From Fonsecaea monophora (Eukaryota; Ascomycota; Eurotiomycetes; Chaetothyriales; Herpotrichiellaceae): a DNA stretch of 64,000 nt. Positions 11,265-22,253 of this stretch are shown in pieces (within the stretch, counting starts at the first letter, position 1; the number at the start of each line of letters is the position of its first letter). Made by a program: the position numbers and the translations under genes. The DNA lies in contig NW_019173990.1 in NCBI RefSeq assembly GCF_001642475.1, positions 62,001 through 126,000 on the forward strand, in the 5' to 3' direction. The notes beneath the pieces were generated by a model, which was not told the DNA's origin, searched no databases, and saw only the letters and a list, made by a program, of their open reading frames with translations.

Positions 11265-12328
11265 TTACCTGAACGCCTTTGTATCTCCCGAGCCAACTTT
11301 CCCAAAGTGTGGTACTCGTTCACGAAAGCTTTTCCTTTGTTCTGGCAGGTTCCTTTTCTCTTCAGCCTTTTGCGCCAGCTTCTCCAGTGTTACTTCACTT
11401 AATCTTGCGCTTCCTTGGTCTCCCTCTTCCCATCCCGTCCGCCCATCAACTTGACCTCTCTCGTTGAGATTTGTCGCCCACATTGCAGCGATCCCAAGTT
11501 CAAACGGGCCTGGTTGTCTGTCAATCAAGCCAATGCCAAAGCTCTTCACCTTTTGTCGCAACATTTCTGACTGCGGCTCTGTGACGATCCCGTGGTTCGT
11601 GCGCACAAACTCGTGCAGTTTGATCCAAACGGTCTCCCATTGACCCGGATAATTAGGTCCTTCTGCGCCCTTGTGATATTTGGTGTACAAACGATGCTGA
11701 TGTATATCTGACTCTACGATTGAGTCCGTTTGTATGTTGACAAAGTATTTTCTGCCATCGCTCTTCACTCGCAGCGCGAGGTACATGTAGGAATCAACGT
11801 TCCAGAGCAACTCTCCAAATAGAGTTCGCCCTCGGTCCTCATTCCTCCATGCCGCATAGCCTGTCCTGTGAATGTCTGGTCGATCTGTGGGGAGCTTCGT
11901 GGAGATGTTCCCGTGGAAAAGGATGTGCGCAGGAGTGGGAGGTTCGGTAGATATATCGCGAGGCTTCTGGGTGAGTTGTGCTGTCGAGAACCCGCCTACT
12001 GACTGGTCGGTCAGTGTCTTCAGCGTCGTAATGGTTTCGGGGTCTGCAAAGTCGAAGATAGGATATGGGGCGAGAGGTAAATGCAGCCCTTCGAGATTGA
12101 GAGCTGCCCGTCAGGAGAAGTTAGCCTGCTTGTTCGATAGTGATGCTTCTATCCTCGTAAAGGGCACCTATCACTTCTACTCATTGTATTTCAGGGTTCA
12201 AGAAAGGGAGTCCGGGTATTGGATGGCTCCTCTGGGGCTCACTTACCAAATTTCGTTGCTCTTCCAAGTTCCTGGCTTGTTTTCTTCCAGAAGCCAGGCG
12301 CACAGCGCCTAACTGTAGGAACAAACAT
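11265..12328 (-). CDS. cia30: Complex I intermediate-associated protein 30 (CIA30/NDUFAF1), 306 aa, 2 exons
   Basis: Exons are 12247-12328 and 11265-12103, with a 143-bp intron. The start MFVPTVRRCAPGFWKKTSQE is typical of fungal CIA30. The spliced frame continues with LNLEGLHLPLAPYPIFDFAD, a central segment GRTLFGELLWNVDSYMYLAL, and later WIKLHEFVRTNHG, FGIGLIDRQPGPFELGI. CIA30 binds membrane-arm intermediates during assembly of mitochondrial NADH:ubiquinone oxidoreductase and is absent from the finished enzyme. Fungi that lack complex I lack it, so its presence implies a complex I-containing ascomycete, not a Saccharomyces-like yeast. The C-terminal tail is basic. Confidence 0.9.
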
Positions 12329-13649
12329 CATTATCCTCTTCCGCAACGTGTGGCTTTATCTCGGAGATGACGAGCCCATCGCATTGATCCCAATGGTCCT
12401 TCGTAGCGTGACACTCGCAACTGCTTGCTCAACGTCATGGGTATTCACGTGCTTGTGCTTTTCCCTCCCGTTCTCGTCCGCCAATAGTCCGCTGCCGCCC
12501 TCGGGATCAGCCGGTAAAATCCCGGCACTAGCTGTAGTCAATCTGGACCTCATTCTCTAGCCAAGCGGTCGACATTTCCTAATAGCGCTTAGCGTGTATC
12601 ACCACGAGGCTGAGGTCTTGTCGTGAATCTTCTGCCGCTCTTTTCATTGTTGTTTTCTTCGCATATTCCCCTTCTCCATCTTCATCACCACCTTCATCCA
12701 AGACACGGAAAAGTTGCAATCAAGCTATCGACTGCTCAGCATCGCGTGTGTGGCCCTCGTGCCCTGTCGCTGTCCCGTCACCCCTTTCCTGGTGAATAGG
12801 TAGATGATGGGAGCGCAAGAAGAGACATCAGGTGCACCACTAGAGTGAGACGTGACTCCAGCCTGCCTTGGTCATTGTCCATCCAGAACATTGTGAGCAA
12901 GGCATCACTCACCTCAAGTGGCACAGACTGCTGACATACACAGACACAGATCGTCCCAGAATGCGTCTTGGGTGCTTGTTTGGGTGACACTTGCGCATGA
13001 TATGCTGGTGACCTCTAGCTTTCTTTCAAAGTGCTTAGACATATGGCCTTTGAGGAGTTGCATGCCTCCAGTGTTGGTGGGTTGTCATTGACAAAGGTGT
13101 CGCCGGGTTTCAAGAACAAACTGGCTCCAAATAGAGGGAGTCAGATGGAGTTCAAGAAAGGACATGAAGTTGAGGTCTCGAGCAGCATGATACCGAGGGC
13201 TCGGCCGCTCCCGACAAAACATCCTCCAGTTGAGCAGGCATGAGATGAGGCATCCATCATGAACAGCATGTGGCACTTAGGTGCAGATACAAGCGTTCGC
13301 CTGGAGAGCACAAGCGGTCCAGAAGCAAGGAGATGGAGAGGCCAAAAACAGGCCGTCCCCGTGAGCTTCAGGAAATGGAACTAAGAATCGGAGTGACCGC
13401 TGGTGAATGCCAAGCCCTCATTCATGATACCCCTCGCGATCTCAACACACTTCACTTTGAATTGTTGCCTCTTTATATTCCCACTTTTATCTTTTCGTTT
13501 ACAGCATTTTCGAATGCTAAACGCCCTTCTCCTCTCTCTACTACAGTCAGAGAGAACCGTTTGCAGGGTGAGCACTGCTCCCTCAGCCTATAAACTTGAC
13601 CTGGAACCCTACTGATATCAATCGCTGTGAGACAGATAAGCCTGCAGCA
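12329..13649. other. Intergenic, CIA30 and RRM-gene promoters
   Basis: No gene is supported in this 1.3-kb divergent region. There is a pyrimidine-rich stretch around 12620-12700, typical of fungal promoters, and several short frames without recognisable products. The last 200-300 bases are probably 5' UTR of the RNA-binding protein gene. Confidence 0.4.
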
Positions 13650-15883
13650 ATGGCGTCCCGCCTTGCCTCCTCTTCATCCTCTCCTCCTCGCCGAATCATC
13701 CTCCCTACTCTCCCCGTCATCTTCCCTCGCTCCTCATCCTCCACACCAAATCCCGAGATCAAGATGATCTCAGAGGACGCAGCAAACACCGAGCTCGACG
13801 GCGGGCAGAACCGTATCGAAGACACTCCTGCCGCTCAAGGTTCGTCCTCTTCTGACCCTTCACCTTCAGGTCACACTGGCAAACGGGACAACCTGGCGCC
13901 TTTTCACTCCTGAATCTGATGAAACTTGACAGTCTTCTGATGATTTTCTAGGCTCAATCTCTCTACCAGCATCTTTGAAAGATGCAAACTCCCACGGCGC
14001 GCTTGACGAAGCCCAGCAACCAACCCAGACATCGATCGAGCCAAGTGCTGAAGACGATGTGTTTGGTGCTCCCAGCCCTGTTACAAACAGCAGCGTCCCT
14101 GTCAACACTGTCGCTCGTCGAATAATCAACAATCTGCGTGCTCCTGCTGGGTACAACGGTTTCGTGCCGCGACCAGACCGTGTGAATCAGGTTCCGACCG
14201 CCGCAAACGCGCAAGGTCTCTACCCACCAACCGCACTCATCTTCGTGGCAAAGTAAGTTTACAGAATTCTACCCAAGACAAGCGCGTACTGACACATTTT
14301 AGTCTTTCCAAGTATCGATCTGAGGACCAACTTGAGATTGCCTGCCATCAGACCTTTGACACTTACGGCCCGAATCACATCAAGATCCGCCGTGACAGAA
14401 ACCAGCACCCGTTTGCGTTCATCCAATTCCAGGTAAGCGCAGAAGAAGACCGCCTGAAACAAAATCAACTTGTTAATAACTGTGACAGAGAGATGAAGAT
14501 GCCACTGCGGCTGTTGCCGGAGCATATGGACTCATCATAGATGGCAGAAAGATTCGTATCGAACAAGCCAAGGCAGAGCGTAAGTTCGCAAGCGCACATA
14601 CTCGGATTCATCAAAAGCTGACGATGACCCAGGTTCTGTGATTCTCAGCAAGACTGATGGCACCATGGTCAGTGAGGCAGAAACTCGTGGAATCCTCGAA
14701 CGCTACGGACCTCTAGAGCTCGTCGCCCCGACCAACATGGCAAACCGACGCCACGGTGGCTCAGGATATGGCATGTATGTCAAGTTTGCGTTCTACCTCG
14801 ACTGTCGTGATGCTCTCAGGGTATGTGCTCGAGCCGCGGTGGTTGGTGACCAGCCTTCTGACCCAGCAGCAGCTCTTCCAAAACCACACCTCTGGTCTCC
14901 AACTGTACATGGCTCCTTCTCTTGAACCACGCTTCCGCGTCGGCCCAGACGGCGCTGCCGTGGTTGGTGGCTTCTCCAATCCTCGGTCAATCATTGACCA
15001 GAAGTCCATCTACGTTGGAAACCTGCCAGAGGGGACAACCCGGGCTCACCTTGAGGAGCTCTTTGGCGAGTTTGGTGCCATTGCCCAGGTCAACGTCATC
15101 AAGAAGACTTATGGTGAGTTCCATCATTGTCAAACATGTCGCGTCCTGTGTCCATCTAACGCACAAAACAGAAAACGACGCGGTGAACATCTTTGCATTT
15201 ATCGAATTCGCCACTGCCCATGACGCCGACCGCGCTGCCAGTTCTGAAGTAAGTCAATCCCGTCACTGCAAACAATTCACCACACAAACTAACAGTCACT
15301 CTCACAGCGTTACCTGCATGGCCTCAAGCTCCGTGTGGAACAAAAGGAGTACTCTGCACGCCGCCCATCTGGTCGTCTCATGGCTCCAAACACACGAATT
15401 CAGCAGAAGAATACCGGTCCCAGACACAGATACGGTAACCCCAACCGCAGCTATCCTTTCCAGCAAAATAACATGAACTACAATGTTGGTGGTACTCCAG
15501 AATTCTACAACCGTGCCCATGGTCAAGCCGGCGGTGCTCACTGCATGCCAGCCCACCAGATCACTCCACCCTCAACCGTCCAGTACAACCATCAGGGAAT
15601 CCCCCAACCAATGTATGGAACTCCGCAGCAGCAAGCATCTGCGTACGGTTTTGGCACCATGACTCCTCCAAGCCACTCTAACATGACCTACAACAACATG
15701 AGCCACATGCTCCCAGCTGGTATCTTCTCCCCGACTCCGACTCACATCGATCAGAATCAACACCACAATGGCTTCATGGGTCCTGCCAATCCTCCTCCTC
15801 CACATCTCTACCAATCTCCCAGCGTCTACGTTGGACATTCCATCTCTACCATTCCAGAGACCTATGAAGAGGGACAGTATTAG
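13650..15883 (+). CDS. RNA-binding protein with three RRM domains, 599 aa, 8 exons
   Basis: Predicted exons are 13650-13839, 13952-14252, 14303-14432, 14489-14579, 14633-14820, 14867-15113, 15172-15248 and 15308-15883, summing exactly to 600 codons. RRM1 starts at TALIFVANLSKYRSEDQL and has the RNP1-like segment HPFAFIQF. A second, divergent RRM runs from SVILSKTDGTMVSEAE to YGMYVKFAF. RRM3 starts at KSIYVGNLPEGTTRAHL with RNP1 IFAFIEF. The N-terminus is Ser/Pro-rich and the last 170 residues are rich in Pro, Gln, Asn, Met and Tyr, a low-complexity tail common in mRNP-granule proteins. The closest known relatives are fungal RNP-domain proteins without a settled role; I give no gene name. The acceptor at 14867 could also be three bases further on. 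Confidence 0.82.
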
Positions 15884-16419
15884 CATTGAGGCGGGCGTTC
15901 GAGGCGTTCGAGGCGAACGGAATCCACATGTGTAACAGAGCATGAAAAAGGAACATGGTACATGGTACACAGAACATGAAGATACGCCTCTCACATCACT
16001 CACAAATGACATTCACAATCACATCAACATCATCACCGTTCGACAAACAGACACATGGCTGAGAACATTGAAATGGGGCTGGAAAATGGGCTGGAAATAG
16101 AGCATGAAACAAGAGAGATCTCACACGTGATGAGACACAAATGTGACAAGAAAGAGCTGAGCTGGAACAAGGAAATACAGAACTTGAAATTGTAAAAAAA
16201 GGACAAAATGTGCTCAAAGGGTGACATGAAAACATGAGCTGGTATGGGTGAGGAAACATGGAGGAGCTTGAAGGGGATTTTCAGCGCTTGACATGCAACA
16301 AAGCATGTATTATGGACTCTCTACTCTTTGACAAAATAATGAGCTACGATCCCTTTTTTCTTTAGTTTTGTCCTTCGTCATGTCCATCCGTGAGCACAAA
16401 TCGATGGACAACAGGCGGA
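15884..16419. other. 3' flank of RRM gene, CATG-rich
   Basis: Immediately after the stop is a short tandem repeat, GCGTTCGAG twice, around 15895-15915. The next 300 bases are purine-rich with many ACATG and CATGA words. This is probably 3' UTR. No gene is seen on either strand. Confidence 0.35.
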
Positions 16420-16925
16420 TACTGGCATAAATCCTCCATACCCGTCTAGATTGTCTCCTCGTCGCCGACCCGGGCTATTCCTCCCGCTTCAAGGACATAG
16501 TGTACGGCCTGTTTTTTTGGCCACCTGATATCTCACTTGATGGGCGACAAGCAGAAAATTGGACATGCGTGTCGATGGCACCGCCAATATCACCCAGTCG
16601 GCGACCCGTCCCATCCCCCTGGCTCAGGCCCATCGTCGCCGGCCTGTTTTTTACCCTCGTCGATGTCTTACACTGGACAACGACCCGATCGACAGACCAG
16701 ACACCACCGCGATGAACCCCCTGTCGGCGACCCGCCCCATATCCGCCACCTCAGATACCTCGTGTCCGGCCTGTTTTTCTCCCCTGGCCTGTTTCGCTCA
16801 CGAGCGAACACTGGCGCAAACGCCCCGTCTCCGATCTGCCTACGACGCGGTCGTCCTCCCGCCTTATCGAAACGTTCACGCACGACGAACCCGACGGCCT
16901 GTTTTCCCGCCAATCTGATTGTTGG
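16420..16925. repeat. Four-copy degenerate tandem repeat, unit about 114-138 bp
   Basis: Three separate landmark words recur in the same order. A TACTGG/AATTGG/CACTGG word starts at 16420, 16557, 16671 and 16809. A GTCGSCGACCC word is at 16461, 16597 and 16723, with a diverged counterpart in copy 4. CGGCCTGTTTT is at 16505, 16640, 16767 and 16895. The constant spacing shows about four diverged tandem copies. Each copy is GC-rich and ends in a run of T. Open frames cross the repeat on both strands, but unit lengths are not all multiples of three and no product is recognised, so I do not call a gene. Confidence 0.7.
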
Positions 16926-17193
16926 TTGCGTCTTCGCCGTCGTCGGGTGTGCATCCTATCCCGACAGGCCATAGCGATGAAGCGCAGGATCTCCTCCTCC
17001 CACATATCCCTTACAGGCCCGTTGAATCTCAGGGCACGGTCGTACTCAGTGATATCAAGCGGAACAGCGGGCAACACGGACTTCAACAACAGAAACAAGA
17101 ACGGAATCAGTGGATACTGTGTGGATAGCATATCATTCTCATTGTGATTCGTTCAGAAAAAGACTCATTCATCACTCTTTGGAAACTCTCGAC

Positions 17194-19289
17194 TCAAGCT
17201 TGAACCTCAGCAGGAGCATGAGGGGGTGTTTGCGGGGGATTGCCAGCCTGGTTTCCCTGCAGACTTTCCAATAATTCGACCGACATGTCGTCCAGCTCAT
17301 CCTCCTTTAGCCCGGTAGCAATCGCCACAAGTTTTCTGTGTTTGCCAACCTTCTCGCCTGCACCCGCCTCACTCATTAGTTTGGCAATATCTTTGACCCA
17401 CTGTCGACGAAGATTTTGCTGATTGTTGAGCTCAACTGCCCATGGCACCACCGCACGTATTTCATCAGGGGACAGTGCTGACGTGTTGGGGAAACGGAAG
17501 GCCTCGGGACTCGTCTGCTGGTCTTGTTGAAACACCTCATTCTGCAGGGCCGCATGTTCTTTTTGTTCAAGGAGAGATTCCACCTCGCGTAAACATTCGT
17601 CATATTCCTGTCTCAATGTGGGAATCTTGGATACGTCCTCGACCTTGGCCATCAGCGAAAAGGTCTCTTGTCGAATCTTGTGTCGTTGATTCTCGAGCTC
17701 GGTCAGTGCGTGTTTGGCTTCTGCAATTTCCGTGTCCCGCTCCGATATCTGCAAATCGTACATGTCGGCTATTTTGTAGCTGCCCGCGTCCATGAGAGGG
17801 ACGATTTTATCGAGCACCAAAGAGGCAGCGCGGGACAGAGCTTCCTTTTGTCGCTTACGGCGCGATTGTTTAGCCGCAAAAGACTCTCCAGCACGTGGGG
17901 GCGATGATCCTGGCTGTTGAAGGCTTTCCTTTTTCTCTCGAAGAGCTCTAAGATACTCGTTGGCAGTCTCGCCCTTCAAGTTTGGTATGTCTCCAGCTTC
18001 AGGGCAATGGTTGAGGAGGAATGTTGCGACTTTGACACATCCATTGCGGATAGCGCATAATGCTGCGGTGTCGTGATTGTGGTCAATGGAGGTAAGGAGA
18101 GCTTGAACGTAGTTTGAGCCCATTTCGTGCATTTTGTTGATCAGGACTTCGCAATAGTACCGAGCACAACTCCATTTTCCCCTGGAGCGCGCTGACTCGG
18201 CGATGTGGTGGAAGACGGTCGCTCCATAAGCGTCCCGCTCCACAATCGTTCCAGCCAAAGCCTGCACGATCTTTGGGAAAGTTTTCTTGTCGTAATTGTT
18301 GGTGAACAAGACAGCTCTGATCAAAGGGGTCTCAAGTGAGCTCTTATTTTGGGCAGCGGGATTTGCGCCGCGTGCGAGGAGGTCCCGTGCAACCGCAACA
18401 TCACCCATGGCGCAAGCCCAGTGGAGCGCGTTGTTACCCAGATTATCAATCGGCCTGTCAACATCGAAGTTTGTTGGGGGTTCTGGTGGTAGGATATTGG
18501 AGGCAGCTGGGTCATCACCAGCCGTAACAAAATAATCCAACAGCTCATCACCATACATGGTATGTTCGAGGTCTGATGCAGTGGGAGCAATTTCTTCAAA
18601 ATCTCGTTTTCGCTTTCTCGAAGCAGTGGAATTTTGTGAAAGCGGAAGGAAGTCGTCTTCTGCCATGAATGAAGCAGTCTCTGGAGAGTGATCTCGACTT
18701 TCCGTCCCATTGTAATGTACACTGGCGCTTTCGTAGCCGTCCACAGGCGGGTAATGTTGGGCTACGGAAAGTTGGCGAGCATTTTCTGACGGAGTGTGCC
18801 TATACTTACTTTGCTGCGACGGAACCTTGCGTGGAACGGCAGGCTGTTTCGGTTGCTTGGGACGGTTTGAGACAGCGGTGGTATGCTTGGGAGCAGGAGG
18901 TGGGCTTCGATCACCGGGGACGAAGTCGAAAATTTGGGCAGTGCGATCAAGCACACCATGCTTCTCAGCCAGCGACCGACCTTCGGTCAGAGGGACCCAT
19001 GTGCCTTGGTATTTTCCATAACCACCTTGAATCTTCTCGTGGACACCCTTCTGCACCTCACGTTCGAGGATCCTGGTCCGCGCTGGTTTGTCAAACCCAG
19101 CAATCTTCAGAATATGTGTAGCGTTGACCCAGTTGTCGGACCTGCGGCGCATAACATGGTCGCCACCGACCTTGAGTTCATAGACGGGAACCTGCAGTCA
19201 CATGTCAGTCTTGCCTGATATAACAAAGGGACAGGCACAAATATCCCTACATTGCTGTACGTCGCTGAGTAGATTTCCCTGTCCGCCAT
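17194..19289 (-). CDS. mbp1: APSES/KilA-N transcription factor with ankyrin repeats (MBP1-like), 678 aa, 2 exons
   Basis: Exons are 19251-19289 and 17194-19191, with a 59-bp intron. The KilA-N/APSES DNA-binding domain spans roughly residues 10-110: VPVYELKVGGDHVMRRRSDN, WVNATHILKIAGFDKPARTR, YGKYQGTWVPLTEGRSLAEK. Ankyrin repeats follow from about residue 260 (NLGNNALHWACAMGDVAVAR, then TPLIRAVLFTNN). A helical C-terminal region resembles the Swi6-interaction region of Mbp1. In yeasts the Mbp1-Swi6 complex (MBF) binds ACGCGT boxes and drives G1/S genes. A Swi4-type paralogue is the alternative, but the domain sequence looks Mbp1-like. An ACGCGT box lies about 220 bp upstream of the start. Confidence 0.88.
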
Positions 19290-19980
19290 TTTTCAACTTG
19301 TTCGTAGCGGGATGGAAAAGGGGCAGCGATAGGACAAGATGAAGGTTGACAATTAGGTTGACATGGCCGGAGAAGATTTATCACGAAGCAGTGACTGTGT
19401 CTGTCGTTCAACTGCCTGCGCCCGGAATGTCCCTCAGTACAAAAGGGGTCCACAGCAACATCTGCCCTGACAAGGACGCGACAAGGGGGAGCGAGAAATT
19501 CAAGCAAGACGCGTTTCGCGCGATATTGGCGGAGATGGCGGGGTGAATCAAGCAGCCAATCGCAGGCCAGACGCCAAGATATGACGTCCCGCTTAGTCAC
19601 TTCCAGATATGGAATTCTTCCCGAGGCTTTCTCCGATCTCCCTCCGCTGCCTTTGAAATCAAGACAATATCAGATGAGGCGAAACAATGCACTCACCCCT
19701 CGCGTCATCGGAACTGTAGTAAAATCTCCCAGGATATCAATATTGAATGGATTGACAGGCATGGGCGGGACGATCTTTCATACCTAATCAACGCTCTATT
19801 TCTCAACGTCATCTTGTCTTCGATGTGCTTCTGCTGCTGACAATTTCAAAGGTCAATCGAGTCAGATAAATATACTGGACTACTCTTCTCCCGAGGTATG
19901 CTCCCCACTCCAAGAACATAGTTTACCTGATCAAGTCATTGCCTCAGATACAACTCAACTCGCGACTGACACTTCTCTGT
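19290..19980. other. Intergenic, MBP1 / CmcJ-like divergent promoters
   Basis: The 691 bases between divergent starts include the MCB/E2F-like element listed separately. The frame of the CmcJ-like gene is open upstream of 19981 but has no earlier ATG. Confidence 0.5.
19509..19521. promoter_or_regulatory. MluI cell-cycle box overlapping an E2F/SCB-like site
   Basis: ACGCGT at 19509-19514 overlaps TTTCGCGC at 19514-19521. ACGCGT is the MCB motif bound by Mbp1-type factors. TTTCGCGC equals the E2F consensus and its reverse complement contains the SCB-type CGCGAAA. The element is about 220 bp upstream of the MBP1 start codon. Binding and autoregulation are inferred, not shown. Confidence 0.55.
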
Positions 19981-21033
19981 ATGCACGCAGTCTCTCCTCT
20001 CAGAACTATCCGGGCATCTTCCTCAATTGCGAGGAACCTGTCGCACGCTGCTGCTTCTTCTACTCGACGCCTTGCCTCTCCCAATCCTCGTTTCTTCTGC
20101 TCCAGCGCTCCTCGCACCGTCAATATGACGACCGGCGTTTTCAAATACATCGATCCCTCATCCTATGTCGACAGCGACGTCCCTTTCGTGAAGCCGTGGA
20201 GCAAGGTCGATGGTCCTGGCTACTCGTTTAAAATGACCGATCGTGAGCGGTCGGTGGAAAACATTCGCGGGCAGGAATCCAAGTTTTCCGTTGACACCTC
20301 GGGCTTCGCTGTGTACAATTACCCGGCGAAAGAGAAGGCTTTCACAGACGACGCAAAGGTTCGAGAAGGGTATTATGCCGAAGTAGAGGCCCTACTACGA
20401 GAGAAGCTGCCCGGGGTGAAGAAAGTGGTCTTCTTTGATCATACCATTAGAAAAAGAGAAAAAGCTTCCCCGCGCCAACCTGTTCAGCAAGTACACGTCG
20501 ACCAGACGCCTAACGCAGCCGCCGTCCGGGTGCGCAGGCATTTACCTGCAGAAGAGGCAGAGGAGTTGTTAAAAGGCCGCTATCAGATCATCAACATCTG
20601 GCGTCCGATAGCACACCCAGCGTCAGACTTTCCCCTCGGCGTCGTGGATTACCGAACAACCGAGCCCTCCGACCTAATCAAGGTTGATCTGCTCTACCCC
20701 AAACGGCAATCCAATGGTGTCCACGACGATGACGACCGGGGCAAGGAGGTTCTTCCCGACCCAAACTCCGCTTCATCCACTGCCGGTTACGAGGTCAAGG
20801 GTGAAACCTTTGCCGTCCGGCCCAACGACAAACACAAGTTCTTCTACATGAAGGACATGACGCCCGAGGAGGTCATGCTCATCAAGTGTTTCGACTCGGC
20901 CAGCGAGGTCAATGGCGGCAAGAAGGGCATAGCCGGGTACACGCCGCATACTGCCTTTGTGGATCCGCAGACACCTGCAGGCGCGCCTGGAAGGCAGAGC
21001 ATAGAAGTGCGATCGCTGGTCTTTTACGAATAG
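19981..21033 (+). CDS. CmcJ/AsaB-like (GA4 desaturase family) protein, 350 aa
   Basis: The single-exon frame encodes a member of the fungal family annotated as CmcJ-like methyltransferase/hydroxylase, GA4 desaturase or AsaB. Visible family segments are MTTGVFKYIDPSSY, YQIINIWRPIAHPASDFPLG, DLIKVDLLYP, KHKFFYMKDMTPEEVMLIKC and PHTAFVDPQTP. Members take part in secondary metabolism (for example aspergillic acid) or are orphan enzymes; the reaction here is unknown. The start is ambiguous: ATG 19981 adds a 48-residue Arg/Ser-rich leader that looks mitochondrial, whereas ATG 20125 gives the usual N-terminus of the family. It is the first of several accessory enzymes between 20 and 29 kb. Confidence 0.8.
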   Translation: MHAVSPLRTIRASSSIARNLSHAAASSTRRLASPNPRFFCSSAPRTVNMTTGVFKYIDPSSYVDSDVPFVKPWSKVDGPGYSFKMTDRERSVENIRGQESKFSVDTSGFAVYNYPAKEKAFTDDAKVREGYYAEVEALLREKLPGVKKVVFFDHTIRKREKASPRQPVQQVHVDQTPNAAAVRVRRHLPAEEAEELLKGRYQIINIWRPIAHPASDFPLGVVDYRTTEPSDLIKVDLLYPKRQSNGVHDDDDRGKEVLPDPNSASSTAGYEVKGETFAVRPNDKHKFFYMKDMTPEEVMLIKCFDSASEVNGGKKGIAGYTPHTAFVDPQTPAGAPGRQSIEVRSLVFYE

Positions 21034-21236
21034 ACGGGTCTGCATACATGATATATATGGGGCCAATATATACGCTTAAAATATTTTAAATTGACATGGC
21101 ATCAGGAGGTTTTAGTCAGCGAGTCTTCAATAACTGCAAGAATATATATGACATTATCAAGCACGATTTCTCGTTATAACTACAAATTGCAGTCCGCCAT
21201 CCTAGAACAATTTCACCAAAGAACAAAAGAGATACC

Positions 21237-22253
21237 TTAGTCCTCGTCATCAATTCTCAACACGACCTTCCCCCTAGTCCTGCCACTGCCCAAGCGTTCA
21301 AATGCCTTCTCAAACTGGTCTAGCTTGAACACACTGTCCACCACGGGCCGCACTCGCCCTTGTTCCGCCAACTCGGTGATCCTGCCCAGCTGTTCGCCAG
21401 AGGGATGCATGACGAAGAATTTTCCAGTGACGCTCTCGTCTACGCCTGCAGGAGTATCCAGGAGAAACTTCCACTGCATATCCGCCGGTGGGACGATGGT
21501 CAGGAGCTGCCCGCCCCGCTTGACTGCATGCCACGCCTGGTCGAGCGAGGACAGGCCGATGCAGTCGAAGACGAAATCCACCTTGCGTGTAGCCGGATCT
21601 TCCTCGGCCCAAGAACGGATATTCGTCGTGCGGTAGTCGAGGACTTCGTCTGCGCCCAAAGAGCGGACAAAGTCGATGTTGTTGGGGCCTGTGGTGCCGA
21701 TCACGTACAGACCAATCAGTTTGGCGAGTTGGACGGCCCAGATTCCGACGCCGCCAGAAGCGTTGGTGATGAGGATACGCTGCTGCTCAATCGGGGCCCT
21801 TACAGAGTTCAGGGTCGGAGGAGTGAGTTTGAATTGTTCAAACAACGCTTGCCAAGCGGTCAAGGCGCCGACTGGCATGGTAGCTGCCTCGTTGACGGAC
21901 AAGTTCTTGGGACGAAGGGCGAGTTCGCTATCGTCGGAGACTGAGTATTGCCTTGCAGCTCCGGCCTGCGGGTAAGTGACCCGTCCATAGACCTCGTCTC
22001 CCGGCTTGAACTTGGAGCCAGAGGATGGAGAAGAGACCACCTCCGCGACGAATTCCACGCCGGGCGTCGAAATGGTGAGCTCTTCCGGGCGAGGCCAGAG
22101 GAGTTCGCCCGCCGTCAGGGCCACGGCGTGTGACTTGATCAAGTACTGCGTCGAGGATGGAGTCGGGAGAGCAGTCGAGGCGAGGCTTAGAGTCTGCTTC
22201 TTCTGGTTGTGCAAAAGGGCACGCATTGTGCTGGGTAATCTGCTTGCTGACAT
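21237..22253 (-). CDS. Medium-chain (quinone-oxidoreductase-like) zinc-independent reductase, 338 aa
   Basis: This is an intronless MDR-superfamily reductase. The N-terminal GroES-like fold includes PGVEFVAEVVSS and FKPGDEVYGRV. The Rossmann fold has ITNASGGVGIWAVQLAKLIG, the AxxGxxG-type NADPH site. The catalytic zinc ligands of classical alcohol dehydrogenases are absent, which fits the quinone oxidoreductase/enoyl reductase branch. The C-terminus reads VDSVFKLDQFEKAFERLGSG followed by RTRGKVVLRI, the usual ending. The substrate is not predictable. It lies convergent with the CmcJ-like gene and divergent from the GNAT gene. Confidence 0.87.
   Translation of the reverse strand: MSASRLPSTMRALLHNQKKQTLSLASTALPTPSSTQYLIKSHAVALTAGELLWPRPEELTISTPGVEFVAEVVSSPSSGSKFKPGDEVYGRVTYPQAGAARQYSVSDDSELALRPKNLSVNEAATMPVGALTAWQALFEQFKLTPPTLNSVRAPIEQQRILITNASGGVGIWAVQLAKLIGLYVIGTTGPNNIDFVRSLGADEVLDYRTTNIRSWAEEDPATRKVDFVFDCIGLSSLDQAWHAVKRGGQLLTIVPPADMQWKFLLDTPAGVDESVTGKFFVMHPSGEQLGRITELAEQGRVRPVVDSVFKLDQFEKAFERLGSGRTRGKVVLRIDDED

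Noticed and set aside
16537..16974. Open frames on both strands across the tandem repeat
   Set aside because: They are side effects of GC-rich repeats; frames differ between units and no domain or start context supports them.
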